Source of the DNA: Ktedonosporobacter rubrisoli
GTDB lineage: Bacteria; Chloroflexota; Ktedonobacteria; Ktedonobacterales; Ktedonobacteraceae
Length of the DNA: 64,000 nucleotides
Direction: 5' to 3'
Assembly: GCF_004208415.1 (NCBI RefSeq)
Contig: NZ_CP035758.1
Coordinates: 3,286,001 to 3,350,000, forward strand
Part shown: positions 26,805 through 36,300 of the stretch, in pieces
Position numbering within the stretch: the first letter of the stretch is position 1
Layout of the letters: every line of letters starts with the position of its first letter
Translations under genes and position numbers: made by a program
Notes under the pieces: model-generated
Told to the model about the DNA's origin: nothing
Database searches by the model: none
Seen by the model: the letters and a program-made list of their open reading frames with translations, nothing else

Positions 26805-28805
26805 CTAATAAATGACGATCACTGTATTCCAATCGGTGTGCTTGTATATCCAGGCTGCATCGTTCTCACGTAAATTAATACAGCCATGGCTGCCATCAAA
26901 GTTGTACGGTGTATTGCCACTGGCGTCCAGGTGCGGAAATTGTGTTCCCGGTCCATAACTTGCACGCCAGGGCGCATCATGCACAAAGTAGCCGCCGTAA
27001 TGATACAGAATCGCATAGCTGATAGGTGTGGCAGGAAACCAGTATGGCGAATTTCTGGGTTCGCCTGCCGTGAAAATAGTTGGCGATTTGCGATCGAGCA
27101 CAGCCCAGATACCAGGAAGTGAGGGGAGTTCCTGACGACCGGTTGTGACTTGATAAGCATTCACGAGTTTTCCCTGCTGATAGACCCGTAGAGACTGCTC
27201 TACAAGGGAAACCATCAACACCTGCTTCTGTTCCAGATGGTAGTGTATGAGCATCTCTTCATCAGTCTTATGGACCGTATCAAAAGAATGGTGATCATTA
27301 GAATCGACCTCCAGCATATGGAGATTAAAAAGCGCATTCTTTGCTTCTGTAATCACAGTCCCATAGTCGCTTACGGTATGAGCGCTTGCCAGCTCTTTAT
27401 CGAGAGTACCACCAATACCCGTCTGCATATATCCATTGTCTAGCGCGTAGCTATGTCCATCATAGCTGTCATAATAAGGATGGGCTTTATTCCAGGCATC
27501 CACCTCGTGGTGAAACTGCTTTACCGTGTAACTAGCCTCACCACGTGTCAAATCGCTATACATCGAGCCAATATCTGCATCGATCTGCTTTAAGAAAATC
27601 AACTGATCGTGAAGCGTCCTGGCCCGTGCATCTGCTAGTTGGTCTGCATCAAGACGTTTCTGATAGGGAGCTGGATTTATCCCATATGTACGTAGCGTTT
27701 GAATATTCGTCGTCAGCTCGTTTAACATCACCGCACTGACATAAGGAAAAGCGTGTGCAGAACTGACAAGTAGCTGTTGATATTGTATCTGAATTTGTAT
27801 GGTGAGATCTTGAAAATCTTCAGGCCGGGTTGCGCTATTGAAAAGCGAGACATCGTGTTGATATTGCTGCTGCATCGCCGTTACATCCAAGTGCGCAGCG
27901 TTCATCCTACTCAACGTAGCACCAAGATCGTTGAGTTGCTGATTGGTCGATGTCATCAAATTGAGAGAAGTTACTGCATTTCGTGCATCCTGGCTGATCG
28001 CTATATAGTCTTTGGGGCTGTGTGCTGAAGACATACGCAACTGATCCTGGCTAAACAATTGTGAAAAGTAATGGATATTTCCAGAAGTATTCGTTTCCTG
28101 AGAAAGCCGTGTTTGCAAGCTTTGTAGCATTTGCAAAGCTTGCGCTTTTAGCTGCTCACTTGCCTTTTGCACTATGCCTGGTATGAGCTTCTGGAGCCGC
28201 TGATACTGCTGCGCCTGGCGCTGATAGAGGGAAATGCCCAGCGGATTAGCAAACAGAGTGAGGAGTACGGCATCATTGCTCGTTTGTCGCTTCTGAGCTA
28301 TAACTGACTGTAAGTAATATGTGGGTACACCAGCGACTTGCGCACTGCTAATAAGGTGATCGAGTTGTGTCTTGCTTTTCTCGGCCTGCTGCTGAGCAAG
28401 TACACTGCTTCCATGATTGAATGCCTCACTGAGGAGGACGAGTAGAAGCAGCAGCAGGCTAATTATACAAGCAATTCTCAGTGTTAGGAGCTGAACGGAC
28501 TTTTTGTGTTTCTGCTGTGATTTAGGCAAAAGTAGTTCATGTTGCTGATGCTGTGTAACATCGTCATACGAAATTTTCCCAGTAGCCTCCCTATGGGCCG
28601 CTTGCGCATAAAGATAGACAGGGAGACGCGAAGAGGCTTTAATCGTGGCGTCGGAGTCAAGTGAAGAAGCTTTTATGGTTGCGTCGTCTGGCTGGCACCG
28701 GCGCATATCGAGCTCTGCCCCACAATGATCACAGCAGGTTTGTGGGAGAGCAACAGCAGCGCCGCATTGGGTACAAAAACGCGGCGGGACAGAGATTTGT
28801 GACAT
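26805..28805 (-). CDS. L,D-transpeptidase (YkuD) with zinc ribbon and TM segment
   Basis: A 666-residue membrane protein. The N-terminus has a zinc-ribbon-like CTQCGAAVAL...CCDHCG. A TM helix (IACIISLLLLLLVLL) lies about 130 residues in. A long mostly helical extracellular region of about 350 residues follows, and a C-terminal YkuD domain with the catalytic block SHGCINLRENDAAW and an upstream His (VHDAPWR). YkuD enzymes form 3-3 peptidoglycan cross-links or attach proteins to the wall. The start is ATG 28805, since GGAGGG is well spaced from it and too close to the ATG at 28811. A cytosolic zinc ribbon on a wall enzyme is unusual and suggests cytoplasmic control, perhaps by the kinase encoded just downstream. 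Confidence 0.9.
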   Translation of the reverse strand: MSQISVPPRFCTQCGAAVALPQTCCDHCGAELDMRRCQPDDATIKASSLDSDATIKASSRLPVYLYAQAAHREATGKISYDDVTQHQQHELLLPKSQQKHKKSVQLLTLRIACIISLLLLLLVLLSEAFNHGSSVLAQQQAEKSKTQLDHLISSAQVAGVPTYYLQSVIAQKRQTSNDAVLLTLFANPLGISLYQRQAQQYQRLQKLIPGIVQKASEQLKAQALQMLQSLQTRLSQETNTSGNIHYFSQLFSQDQLRMSSAHSPKDYIAISQDARNAVTSLNLMTSTNQQLNDLGATLSRMNAAHLDVTAMQQQYQHDVSLFNSATRPEDFQDLTIQIQIQYQQLLVSSAHAFPYVSAVMLNELTTNIQTLRTYGINPAPYQKRLDADQLADARARTLHDQLIFLKQIDADIGSMYSDLTRGEASYTVKQFHHEVDAWNKAHPYYDSYDGHSYALDNGYMQTGIGGTLDKELASAHTVSDYGTVITEAKNALFNLHMLEVDSNDHHSFDTVHKTDEEMLIHYHLEQKQVLMVSLVEQSLRVYQQGKLVNAYQVTTGRQELPSLPGIWAVLDRKSPTIFTAGEPRNSPYWFPATPISYAILYHYGGYFVHDAPWRASYGPGTQFPHLDASGNTPYNFDGSHGCINLRENDAAWIYKHTDWNTVIVIY

Positions 28806-28887
28806 AACCATCCCTCCTTGTCTATCTCTAAAGCAGAGCTCATTGTGTGGGGTTGGGCCCACCACACAATGAGCGATTAATATTTAT

Positions 28888-29712
28888 TTAGCCGTTTCCG
28901 ACGACGCTAGAGCTGGCTGTAAAAGGTTTACGCTGCTCGATACCGGCATTTTCTATACTTACCTCCTGGTAGGTATAGCTGTTGCCCGAGCTCGGACTCA
29001 AAAAGCCTGCTTTCTGAACTAAAGCGGGTGCATCGCCAACCGTTGCCAGCAGAACTGGTGAAAACGCCCAGTTATCAGCCGGCGAGAGTCCTCCGATTTG
29101 ACGGCCCAATGCGCGATGCTCGGCCTCAACTGTGGCGACCTGTCCAGAAAGTTGAGCCAGGTCTGGCCGCCCCATCTGAGCAAACTCGAAGATCGCAGCC
29201 AGGAATGCTGAGTCGAAAACACCTTCGAGCTGCTGCTGAGTGTCAATGAAGGTTTTGAGATCGGTGAAAGTCTGAGCACCCTTTGGGAAACTGAAGGTTT
29301 CAGCCAGCGACGAGCCTCCATTAGCAGCGAAGAACTGCTGGTGAATCTGCTCTTCGACAAGAGCAGCCTTAATATTCTCCAGGTCGTTGCCTTTCAATCC
29401 CAGCTTGTCGGCATTTGCGACACCATTACTGTAGAACGTCACGGCCAGTTGTTCTGCAGTACGTGCAACCGTCAAAATGGTAGCGGCAGTATCGGTGGTT
29501 TGGACATTGCCTGCTGTTGCATGAAAATTCACGGCTTTTGCATATGCGGGCATGCTCGATAATGGGGTCAGCGCGAAACCAGCTGCACCTGCCGTCACTC
29601 CGGCTGCGCCTGCGATTGCTCCTTTCAGCACTGCTCGACGCGATCGTGCACTGGCAAACGATGCCAATAAATTGGCAGTTGCACTGTCTTTCTTGGTACG
29701 CCCTTTCATCAT
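28888..29712 (-). CDS. Secreted ferritin-like domain protein (Tat-type signal)
   Basis: A 274-residue protein with an N-terminal twin-Arg-like export signal (SRRAVLKGAIAGAAGVTAG) followed by a ferritin-like four-helix bundle. Helices include TAEQLAVTFYSNGV, EEQIHQQFFAANGG and VEAEHRALGRQI, which carry the Glu and ExxH residues expected of a di-iron site. Proteins of this DUF4439/Ferritin_2-like group are exported and their role is poorly known (metal storage, oxidative stress or spore coat have been proposed for relatives). Transcribed alone, diverging from the DUF4397 gene across a 405-base region that has two copies of an 18-bp palindromic element. Confidence 0.83.
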   Translation of the reverse strand: MMKGRTKKDSATANLLASFASARSRRAVLKGAIAGAAGVTAGAAGFALTPLSSMPAYAKAVNFHATAGNVQTTDTAATILTVARTAEQLAVTFYSNGVANADKLGLKGNDLENIKAALVEEQIHQQFFAANGGSSLAETFSFPKGAQTFTDLKTFIDTQQQLEGVFDSAFLAAIFEFAQMGRPDLAQLSGQVATVEAEHRALGRQIGGLSPADNWAFSPVLLATVGDAPALVQKAGFLSPSSGNSYTYQEVSIENAGIEQRKPFTASSSVVGNG

Positions 29713-29851
29713 GCGTTTTCATCCTTTCAAGAAATTCATTTCAGGCGGTGGTACATTCAAATCCGCCAAGCAGCCATGCGCGCCGTGACCACTTAACCGA
29801 TGGCGCAGCATTATCTACGCCGAGAGATTGTCAGGCTATGATGATCTCAAA

Positions 29852-29951
29852 CTGTATCTAGCGATACAATACTTAACCGATATAATCACTCTATCTATCG
29901 ACTAGACTTATAAACTTTTTCTGAAGCCTGAACTTGTATCGCTAGATACAG
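29852..29951. promoter_or_regulatory. Two inverted 18-bp palindromic elements in divergent promoter region
   Basis: CTGTATCTAGCGATACAA at 29852-29869 is exactly repeated in inverted orientation at 29934-29951. Each copy is itself a near-perfect palindrome (TGTATC-TAGC-GATACA). The centres are 82 bases apart, about eight helical turns, between the ferritin-like gene and the DUF4397 gene. This is the pattern of a pair of operators for a dimeric repressor, possibly with DNA looping. The remainder of the 29713-30118 gap has no gene. Confidence 0.7.
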
Positions 29952-30118
29952 CTTCCGTAAAAGATTTACGCTGGATAGCCGTGAATGGATTACAGAAGAT
30001 TTAGAATTATGTATTTGTGTTGTCATATTCCAGCCAATAACAAGATGATCCAGAAGGGAAATCCTGTCGTATTGATACATAGATATATAAAAATAGCATG
30101 ATTAGTGAGGAGCGCCTC

Positions 30119-31027
30119 ATGATGAAGTTGCGAAAGCCTCTTGCCACGATTCTCTTGAGTATAGGTCTGGCCTGTAGTCTGTTCTTACTTCTCGCGTTGG
30201 ACGATGGGTTGTCACCATCGGTTTCCGCGAAATCCATGTCGTTTATTCGTCTCATTCATGCCTCGCCGGATATCGGGACCGTCGATATTTTTGTAGATGG
30301 TCAAAAGCTACTCAGCAATTTTCAGTTTGCTTCGGTAAGCAAGTACGTTGCACTGCCGGCCGGGACACACGAAGTTCAGATCGCACTTATTGGTCAGGGG
30401 CCCAATGCCGCGACCATTACTCAAACGCTCTCAGTTCAGGAGGGAGCAGCCTATACGGTCGCGGCATTGGGTACAAAACAGACGAAATTTGCCCTGGATA
30501 TTGTCAAAGACGATAATCGCGTTATTGGTGACAAGGCCAAAGTCCGCATCTATCATCTCTCTCCAGGGGCAGGAAAGGCTCAGGTGACAACCAGGAGTGA
30601 TTTGATAGTAGATGCACTCCCCTATCTGGGAGTCAGCAATTACGTTTTATTCACTGCTGGAACTTATACATTCAATGTCAAGCTAGCTCCGGCAGATGTC
30701 ACTGTGCCGATTTCGATCACTTTGCAGCCCTGGACGGTAACCAGCATTTTCGCGGTTGGCAAACTAGATGGCACACCTCGGTTCCAGATGATTTCATCAC
30801 AGGAAAAAGGGATACCTGGCATGCCACAAACGGGAAGTGATCCAAATGCACCCCTATCGTCAGCCGCTGAGCCCGCATCTCTGCTATGGCCATGGGTGCT
30901 CATCGCGCTTGTCCTGCTGGGCGCTTTCACCTCTAGTATCAGTGTCGCCTGCCGGCGAACTCCTACCGCTCCAACAACGAAAATGGTTAGTGATGCGTCT
31001 CCAATCGAGAGGGAGACGGTGCATTGA
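30119..31027 (+). CDS. DUF4397 surface protein with sortase-like sorting signal
   Basis: A 302-residue exported protein. It has an N-terminal signal peptide (LATILLSIGLACSLFLLLAL, predicted cleavage after SVSA), then two DUF4397 repeats starting SFIRLIHASPDIGTVDIFVD and KVRIYHLSPGAGKAQVTT. The end resembles a Gram-positive wall-sorting signal: MPQTGSDP at about residue 237, a spacer, the hydrophobic stretch LLWPWVLIALVLLGAFTSSI, and Arg-rich residues. The next gene, overlapping by four bases, is a sortase, which strongly suggests enzyme and substrate. ATG 30119 has GAGGAG upstream, while the frame opens at 30098. The role of DUF4397 is unknown, but it is usually extracellular and Ig-like. Confidence 0.87.
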   Translation: MMKLRKPLATILLSIGLACSLFLLLALDDGLSPSVSAKSMSFIRLIHASPDIGTVDIFVDGQKLLSNFQFASVSKYVALPAGTHEVQIALIGQGPNAATITQTLSVQEGAAYTVAALGTKQTKFALDIVKDDNRVIGDKAKVRIYHLSPGAGKAQVTTRSDLIVDALPYLGVSNYVLFTAGTYTFNVKLAPADVTVPISITLQPWTVTSIFAVGKLDGTPRFQMISSQEKGIPGMPQTGSDPNAPLSSAAEPASLLWPWVLIALVLLGAFTSSISVACRRTPTAPTTKMVSDASPIERETVH

Positions 31028-31653
31028 GGAAGCTGATATGGCGTCAACCAGGTTCCTTTCTCCTCTGGATCAGCTGTCTCTATCTTATTAGTGGAATGGC
31101 TACCTGTGGTTTGCCTGTCGAGCGAAACAAGCCTATCCAGCCGGCAGCCACAAAGCAGCCTCATTCTCCGGTACAGTCAACTGTACCAGCTCAGGATATT
31201 CCGGAACGCTTGCTCATTCCCACACTCAAAATCCATGCCGCTATTGAAAAGGTTGGTATTCAGGCCACGGGAGATCTGGGCACGCCTGAAGCCAGTCCCT
31301 GGGAAGATGTTGGCTGGTATGCAAAAGGTACCATCCCGGGCCAGCTAGGAAGTGCAGTTATTGATGGTCATCTTGACCGTCCGGGAGGTGCTCCAGCCAT
31401 TTTCTGGTCCTTGCATACGCTTTTTGTTGGAAACGAAGTCATTGTCCAAATGGCGTCAGGAGGAGCCATGCAATTTCGTGTCATCCGGGTAGCACTCTAT
31501 ACACCGCAAGCTGCTCCCGTGCAAGAGATTTTTGCCAATACAGGTGGGGCATATCTCAATCTCATCACCTGCTCCGGCGACTGGATACCTAGCCAACAGC
31601 AAACGACACAACGCATCGTTGTCTATACGGTGCTGGAAAGATCGTCATCTTAA
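31024..31653 (+). CDS. Class F-like sortase
   Basis: A 209-residue sortase. A membrane anchor (FLLWISCLYLISGM) is followed by the catalytic domain. The three active residues are visible: His in VIDGHLDRPGG, Cys in LITCSGDW and Arg in TQRIVVYTVL. The short domain and DGHLD motif point to class F (or E-like) enzymes. The TTG at 31024 overlaps the DUF4397 stop (TTGA), implying translational coupling; a later ATG would delete the anchor. It would cleave a pentapeptide sorting motif and fix the protein to the cell surface. The likely substrate is the preceding gene product with MPQTG. Confidence 0.88.
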   Translation: MRKLIWRQPGSFLLWISCLYLISGMATCGLPVERNKPIQPAATKQPHSPVQSTVPAQDIPERLLIPTLKIHAAIEKVGIQATGDLGTPEASPWEDVGWYAKGTIPGQLGSAVIDGHLDRPGGAPAIFWSLHTLFVGNEVIVQMASGGAMQFRVIRVALYTPQAAPVQEIFANTGGAYLNLITCSGDWIPSQQQTTQRIVVYTVLERSSS

Positions 31654-32543
31654 TTGGCTCACTTGCGAGAACTGTTGCTGGTCAGTTCAGTCCATCTGAC
31701 GCTCATCTTTGCCCTCGCGGTAGTTGGAGGCGCGATCGCCTGGGTCTTTCTCTCCACGCGCCTGGCCTTCCCAGTTTCCACCACCCACGCCATTACGGGC
31801 GCAATCGTCACCACCGGCGTGCTGGCCTTTGGTCTGAACCGGATTCTCTGGGTGAACTTGCTCACCAAAATTGTTCTTCCCCTGCTCTCAGTCCAGTCAT
31901 GGCACTGTTCCTGGGCGTGATTCTCTTCTGGCTGCTCACTCGGCTTCTACGCGCGTGCGCTTGAGTGGCCTGCATTGGGCTTCCAGCGGGATTGCCGCCT
32001 TTACACGCGGTCTCAACAATACGCCGAAGATCGCTGCGCTGGGGGTGACCTTTTTCGCTTTGCATGGCCCCCTGCACACGCCCCCGTTCTGGCTCTTCCT
32101 GCTCTGTGCGGCAGCGGTCGGCTTAGGCAGCGCACTCGGTGGGTTGCAGGTGACGCGCACGCTGGCAGAAAAGGTGACAAAGATGGATCATCAAGAGGGG
32201 TTTGCCGCGAATCTGGCAACGGCGTTGCTGGTCGGCCTGGCCTCACCACTCTTGCTGCCGGTTTCCACCACCCATGTGAGTAGTGGCGCGATCATTGGGA
32301 TCAGCCTGCGCAAAGGCATGCGTGGGCGCGGTGCAGTGGCGCACTGTACGCGATATGTCCCTGGCCTGGCTGATTACGCTGACGGGAGTCGGGGTGTTCA
32401 TGTACTGCTGGCGGTCTTCTTCCGCTAGCGCTAATGGCAGTCTGCGGCTCGCATCGTGGCTGATGCTGCCTGGTACTAGGGGTCCCATCATAATTTCCCC
32501 GATAGATTCCGCTAAGGGCAAGCGAGTAATAAAGAGATTCTGA
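31654..32543 (+). pseudogene. PiT-family inorganic phosphate permease, frameshifted
   Basis: Three frame segments together encode most of a PiT phosphate/cation symporter: AFPVSTTHAITGAIVTTGVL (first signature), then after a shift near 31900 RGLNNTPKIAALGVTFFALH, PVSTTHVSSGAIIGISLRKG (second signature), and after another shift near 32310 AVQWRTVRDMSLAWLITL. The N-terminal third is lacking. It directly follows the sortase without a start signal of its own. Clearly inactive. Confidence 0.82.
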
Positions 32544-32569
32544 TTTGTTCCGCTAAGCCTGTGTCCGGG

Positions 32570-32755
32570 TTTGTTCTTACCTTCTCTCACATAGCGGAAG
32601 AGTGTTGAACGAGAGATCTCAGAAACGGAATGCTTGGATTCCTGATAGAGATGTCGAGCCAGAGCAACTTTTCCTTCAGAGATTCTTCTTGGCCTACCTT
32701 CCGTTCGTCCTCTCACTCGTGCTGCGGCGAGACCCGCCAAAGTCCTCTTTTTTGA
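32570..32755 (-). mobile_element. Serine recombinase (resolvase) C-terminal fragment
   Basis: The reverse strand encodes KRTLAGLAAARVRGRTEGRP, RRISEGKVALARHLYQES and SRSTLFRYV. This is the hinge and helix-turn-helix of a Tn3-type resolvase or DNA invertase, with a short deletion in the first helix of the HTH. The catalytic domain with its active Ser is absent. A small relic of a transposon or integrative element. Confidence 0.6.
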
Positions 32756-33081
32756 CTACTCTAAGCACAAGTTTTATGCTCACGGAGATGATGACCTCTT
32801 GGCGAAGAAAAGCTGAACTGTGAGTGCCAGAAAATGGTCGATAATGGGATTGTTTCCCTGTCTCTTCAGACGAGGAAAATAGGCCTGGGAAAATCGCTGC
32901 CTATCTGGTATACTTCTCCTCAAAAGGGGGCCATGATGGGCCTGAGCGAGGGACGGTTTGACCAGTGGCGAACTCCCCTTACTGATCCTGGAGGAGCAAT
33001 GCTGGTGCGTGCAACAGTTGTCGAGGGATGGATCTCACGCGAACATACAGGCCGCTCCATTTCAGGAAAGAGGACTAGACC

Positions 33082-35793
33082 ATGTCAGAGTCACACCTGC
33101 TCATGACCAGGTTTACGGTTCCATTTGTGCGCGCCCAGCTTCTTCCACGTGAATGCCTGATTGAGCAGCTCAATCAGAGTTGTTCGCTGCCTTTGGTGCT
33201 GCTCTCAGCCACGGCTGGCTTTGGGAAAACGACGCTATTGTCTACCTGGGCCAGTCAACATACGCAGCCCATTGCCTGGCTCTCGCTCGATGAACTGGAT
33301 GATGATCCAGAGCACTTCTGGACCTCTGTGGTTACTGCACTCCAGGCAGATTTCCTTGTGGCGCCTGCGGACACGACGAAAGCCAGCCATCAGACGAAGC
33401 CTCCGTTTCTATCCGTCCTGACCTCGCTCATCAACGATCTGGCGGCGAGCTCGTCGGAAACGATCCTCATTCTGGAGGACTATCATGTCATCCAGGAGCC
33501 AGCCATCCACTCCTCATTCGCGTTTTTCCTGGATCATACTCCCTCCTCGCTGCATGTCATTCTCTCCAGCCGGGTCGATCCCCCACTTCCTCTGGCCAGG
33601 TGGCGTGCGCAAGGAAGGATGGCTGAGATCCGCGATGCCGACTTGCGCTTGAGTGAAATCGAGACGGCTTGCTTTCTCAGCCAGGTGATGGGCCTCTCGC
33701 TGCGAGAGGAAGAGGTGCGGCGACTCTTTGAGCGAACCGAGGGCTGGATCGCTGGGGTGCAATTGGCAGGGCTTGCACTGCAACGCACTGCAGACCAGGC
33801 CGCCTGGGTTCGCTCATTCAGGGGCAGCCATCGCTTTGTCCTCGATTATGTGCAAGAGGAAATTCTGGCGCGGCAACCTGCCCACCGCCAGCAATTTTTG
33901 CTTCAGACGGCAATCCTCTCTGAGATGAATGCTTCCATATGCCAGGCGCTGACCGAGGAGACCGGGGGAGAACAGGCAAGCCAGGCACTACTGGAAGCAT
34001 TGGAACGGGCCAACCTCTTTGTCGTTCCTCTCGATGAAGAACGGCGCTGGTATCGCTATCATGCCCTCTTTCGTGAAGCCTTGCTCACCCGTCTTCACGC
34101 AACTGCGCCCGAACTGCTTCCACTCCTGCATCGACGCGCAGCTTCCTGGTATGCCGCGCAGGCACGCTGGGCTCAGGCTATTCCTCACGCGCTCTCCGCT
34201 GGAGATCAAGGCTACGCTGCAGACCTGATCAAGCAATTCGTTGATCCTGCAAGCTTTCGCAACGAATATCATACGCTGCGCCGCTGGTTAGCCCGACTCT
34301 CTTCGGAAACTCTGCGCTCACGACCCTATCTGAGCTTGATATATGTGGGTTCGATGGTATTCACGACCGCTCGTTCGCCACAGACCCTCGATCTCGTCGA
34401 GGAACCCTTGTGTTGGGCAGAAGAAGGCTATCGCCAGATTTCCGATGAGGCCGGATTTGGCGCAGTACTGACCGCACGGGCAGTGCTCACCAGCATGCAA
34501 GGGCGGTTTGCGGAAGCCCTGGCTCTGGCCCACCAGGCCCTCTCTCTGCTTTCTGAGCAGCAGGCTCTCTGGCGGGGCCACTGCTTGAATCTGCTTGGCC
34601 TGGAGATGACCATCGCTGGTCAACCAGATCGCGCCTACCCAATCTTGTTGCAGGCAAGGACCCTCTCGGAACAATCAGGCTCGCTGCCAGGAACCATCGC
34701 CACGATTATCTGGCTCGGTTTTGTGTCCTTGAGCAGGGGCGAGTTACGGCAGGCGGAGAACTTCTTTCGGCAGGCATTGGCTCACTCCCGCGAACATGAA
34801 GACCTTGCCCGGTTGCAATTGACTCTTGAGGCGGGCCGCAGAGAAACCTATTACGAGCGTCTGGCATACTATGGCCTGGCTCTGCTCTTTTATGAATGGA
34901 ACGATCTTGAAAAGGCACAGCGGTATCTGCAAGAGGCCTTGATCGAGACGCAGTATCCCTGGATACACATACTCCCTTCCATCTCACTTTTTCAAGTTCG
35001 TATGCTGGTAGCGCGGGGAGAAGCTGAAAAAGCCCGCTCCCTGTTGCATGCGAACGCTTCACAGGAGTCTCAATCAGACATCCTGCGGGAGATCCGCATG
35101 GCACAGGCCTGGCTCTCCCTCAAAGCGGCAGACCTGCCTCAAACCGAAGCGTGGGCCTCATCCGATCTATACACAACACAACCCTTTGCCCACGTTCGTC
35201 GAGAAGAGGAAGGCTTGCTGCTCGCGCGCCTACAGATCGCAGAAGGTCAATCACAAGTGGCACTCGGCCTGCTGAGTGAGTGGAAGCACGAGGCCAGCAA
35301 AGCGCATCGTGGCTACAGTGAACTCCAGATCCTTCTGCTCGAAGCGCTCGCTTATGAACAAGCTGGGAGGCAAGTGCAAGCAAGAGCAACGCTGCGTGAA
35401 GCGATCATACGGGCCAGGCCAGAGAGCTATCAACGCCTCTTTCTTGATGAGGGAATCAGGATGGAGGCGCTGCTCAAAAGCCTCTTGCCGGATCTGCGAG
35501 ACAAATCGCTGGCTTCTTATGCGCGCAAGCTCTTGCGTGCTTTTATCATAGTGGAAGCGTTACCTACTGCGCCTCCCGTTGACGCAACCTGCGGGCTTGT
35601 TGATCCGCTGACGCCACAGGAACAGCGCGTCCTCCAACAACTGGCACAAGGGGCAGCCAATCAGGAGATTGCCGATGCGCTAGTGATCCAGCTTTCGACG
35701 GCCAGGAAGCATATTTCCAGTATTCTCAGTAAACTGGGCGTCGCCAACAGAACACAGGCGATTGCGCGTGCGCGGGAATATGGCCTGCTGTAA
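33082..35793 (+). CDS. MalT-type LuxR transcriptional activator
   Basis: A 903-residue STAND-class regulator. The N-terminal ATPase has Walker A SATAGFGKTTLL (residues about 45-56) and Walker B-like TILILEDYHVI. A long helical-repeat sensor region with TPR-like motifs occupies residues about 350-820. A C-terminal LuxR helix-turn-helix is complete (LTPQEQRVLQQLAQGAANQE, ARKHISSILSKLGVANRTQA). Binding of an inducer and ATP would oligomerise it at target promoters. It precedes, in the same orientation, a small protein, a ferredoxin and a flavoprotein, which are probable targets. No ligand can be predicted. Confidence 0.93.
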   Translation: MSESHLLMTRFTVPFVRAQLLPRECLIEQLNQSCSLPLVLLSATAGFGKTTLLSTWASQHTQPIAWLSLDELDDDPEHFWTSVVTALQADFLVAPADTTKASHQTKPPFLSVLTSLINDLAASSSETILILEDYHVIQEPAIHSSFAFFLDHTPSSLHVILSSRVDPPLPLARWRAQGRMAEIRDADLRLSEIETACFLSQVMGLSLREEEVRRLFERTEGWIAGVQLAGLALQRTADQAAWVRSFRGSHRFVLDYVQEEILARQPAHRQQFLLQTAILSEMNASICQALTEETGGEQASQALLEALERANLFVVPLDEERRWYRYHALFREALLTRLHATAPELLPLLHRRAASWYAAQARWAQAIPHALSAGDQGYAADLIKQFVDPASFRNEYHTLRRWLARLSSETLRSRPYLSLIYVGSMVFTTARSPQTLDLVEEPLCWAEEGYRQISDEAGFGAVLTARAVLTSMQGRFAEALALAHQALSLLSEQQALWRGHCLNLLGLEMTIAGQPDRAYPILLQARTLSEQSGSLPGTIATIIWLGFVSLSRGELRQAENFFRQALAHSREHEDLARLQLTLEAGRRETYYERLAYYGLALLFYEWNDLEKAQRYLQEALIETQYPWIHILPSISLFQVRMLVARGEAEKARSLLHANASQESQSDILREIRMAQAWLSLKAADLPQTEAWASSDLYTTQPFAHVRREEEGLLLARLQIAEGQSQVALGLLSEWKHEASKAHRGYSELQILLLEALAYEQAGRQVQARATLREAIIRARPESYQRLFLDEGIRMEALLKSLLPDLRDKSLASYARKLLRAFIIVEALPTAPPVDATCGLVDPLTPQEQRVLQQLAQGAANQEIADALVIQLSTARKHISSILSKLGVANRTQAIARAREYGLL

Positions 35794-35920
35794 CACGATA
35801 GTATCCTTTTGTTGACCTCCCTTTTTTCTCCCTCTTAAGAAAGTAGCTTTTCGGATGATGTCCTTGAGGCAAGTGAGCCAGTATCCTTGTGAAAGAGTAA
35901 CCACACGAAAGGAGCAGAGC

Positions 35921-36142
35921 ATGTACTATCTCATTCGTATCAAAGGACATCTGGATACAGCCTGGCAAAGTCAGTTCGCTGATCTCTCGATCCACTCTGA
36001 GGAAACAGGTGCAACGTTGCTTTCCGGGAATGTTCCTGATCAGCCAGCCCTCTACGGGCTTTTGTCCAAGCTGAGCCAGTTGGGGGTGACACTGCTCTCA
36101 CTTCAGATTGAGGAGCCGCGCAAGCCAGAAAAGGGGCCATAA
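35921..36142 (+). CDS. Small conserved-looking protein of unknown function
   Basis: A 73-residue protein starting MYYLIRIKGHLDTAWQSQFA and ending LSKLSQLGVTLLSLQIEEPR. The predicted beta-alpha-beta pattern is compact and has no signal peptide or cysteines. Similar small proteins are, as far as I recall, often found behind MalT-type regulators in Ktedonobacteria, but no function is known to me. The start is supported by AAAGGAGCAGAGC just upstream. Located 127 bases after the LuxR activator and 158 bases before the ferredoxin. Confidence 0.65.
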   Translation: MYYLIRIKGHLDTAWQSQFADLSIHSEETGATLLSGNVPDQPALYGLLSKLSQLGVTLLSLQIEEPRKPEKGP

Positions 36143-36300
36143 TCTCCTTTCTAACTTCTGTTGCTTACCAGACTGCGGCGAAATGCAGAAAGATGAAGCT
36201 TGCCACCCTGGAGATGCTCGATTTCGTTGTGGCATCCCCGTGCTGGCTATGACTGCATACCTCTGCACACCGCCATGAAAAGAGAAGGGAAAGCACAAAG

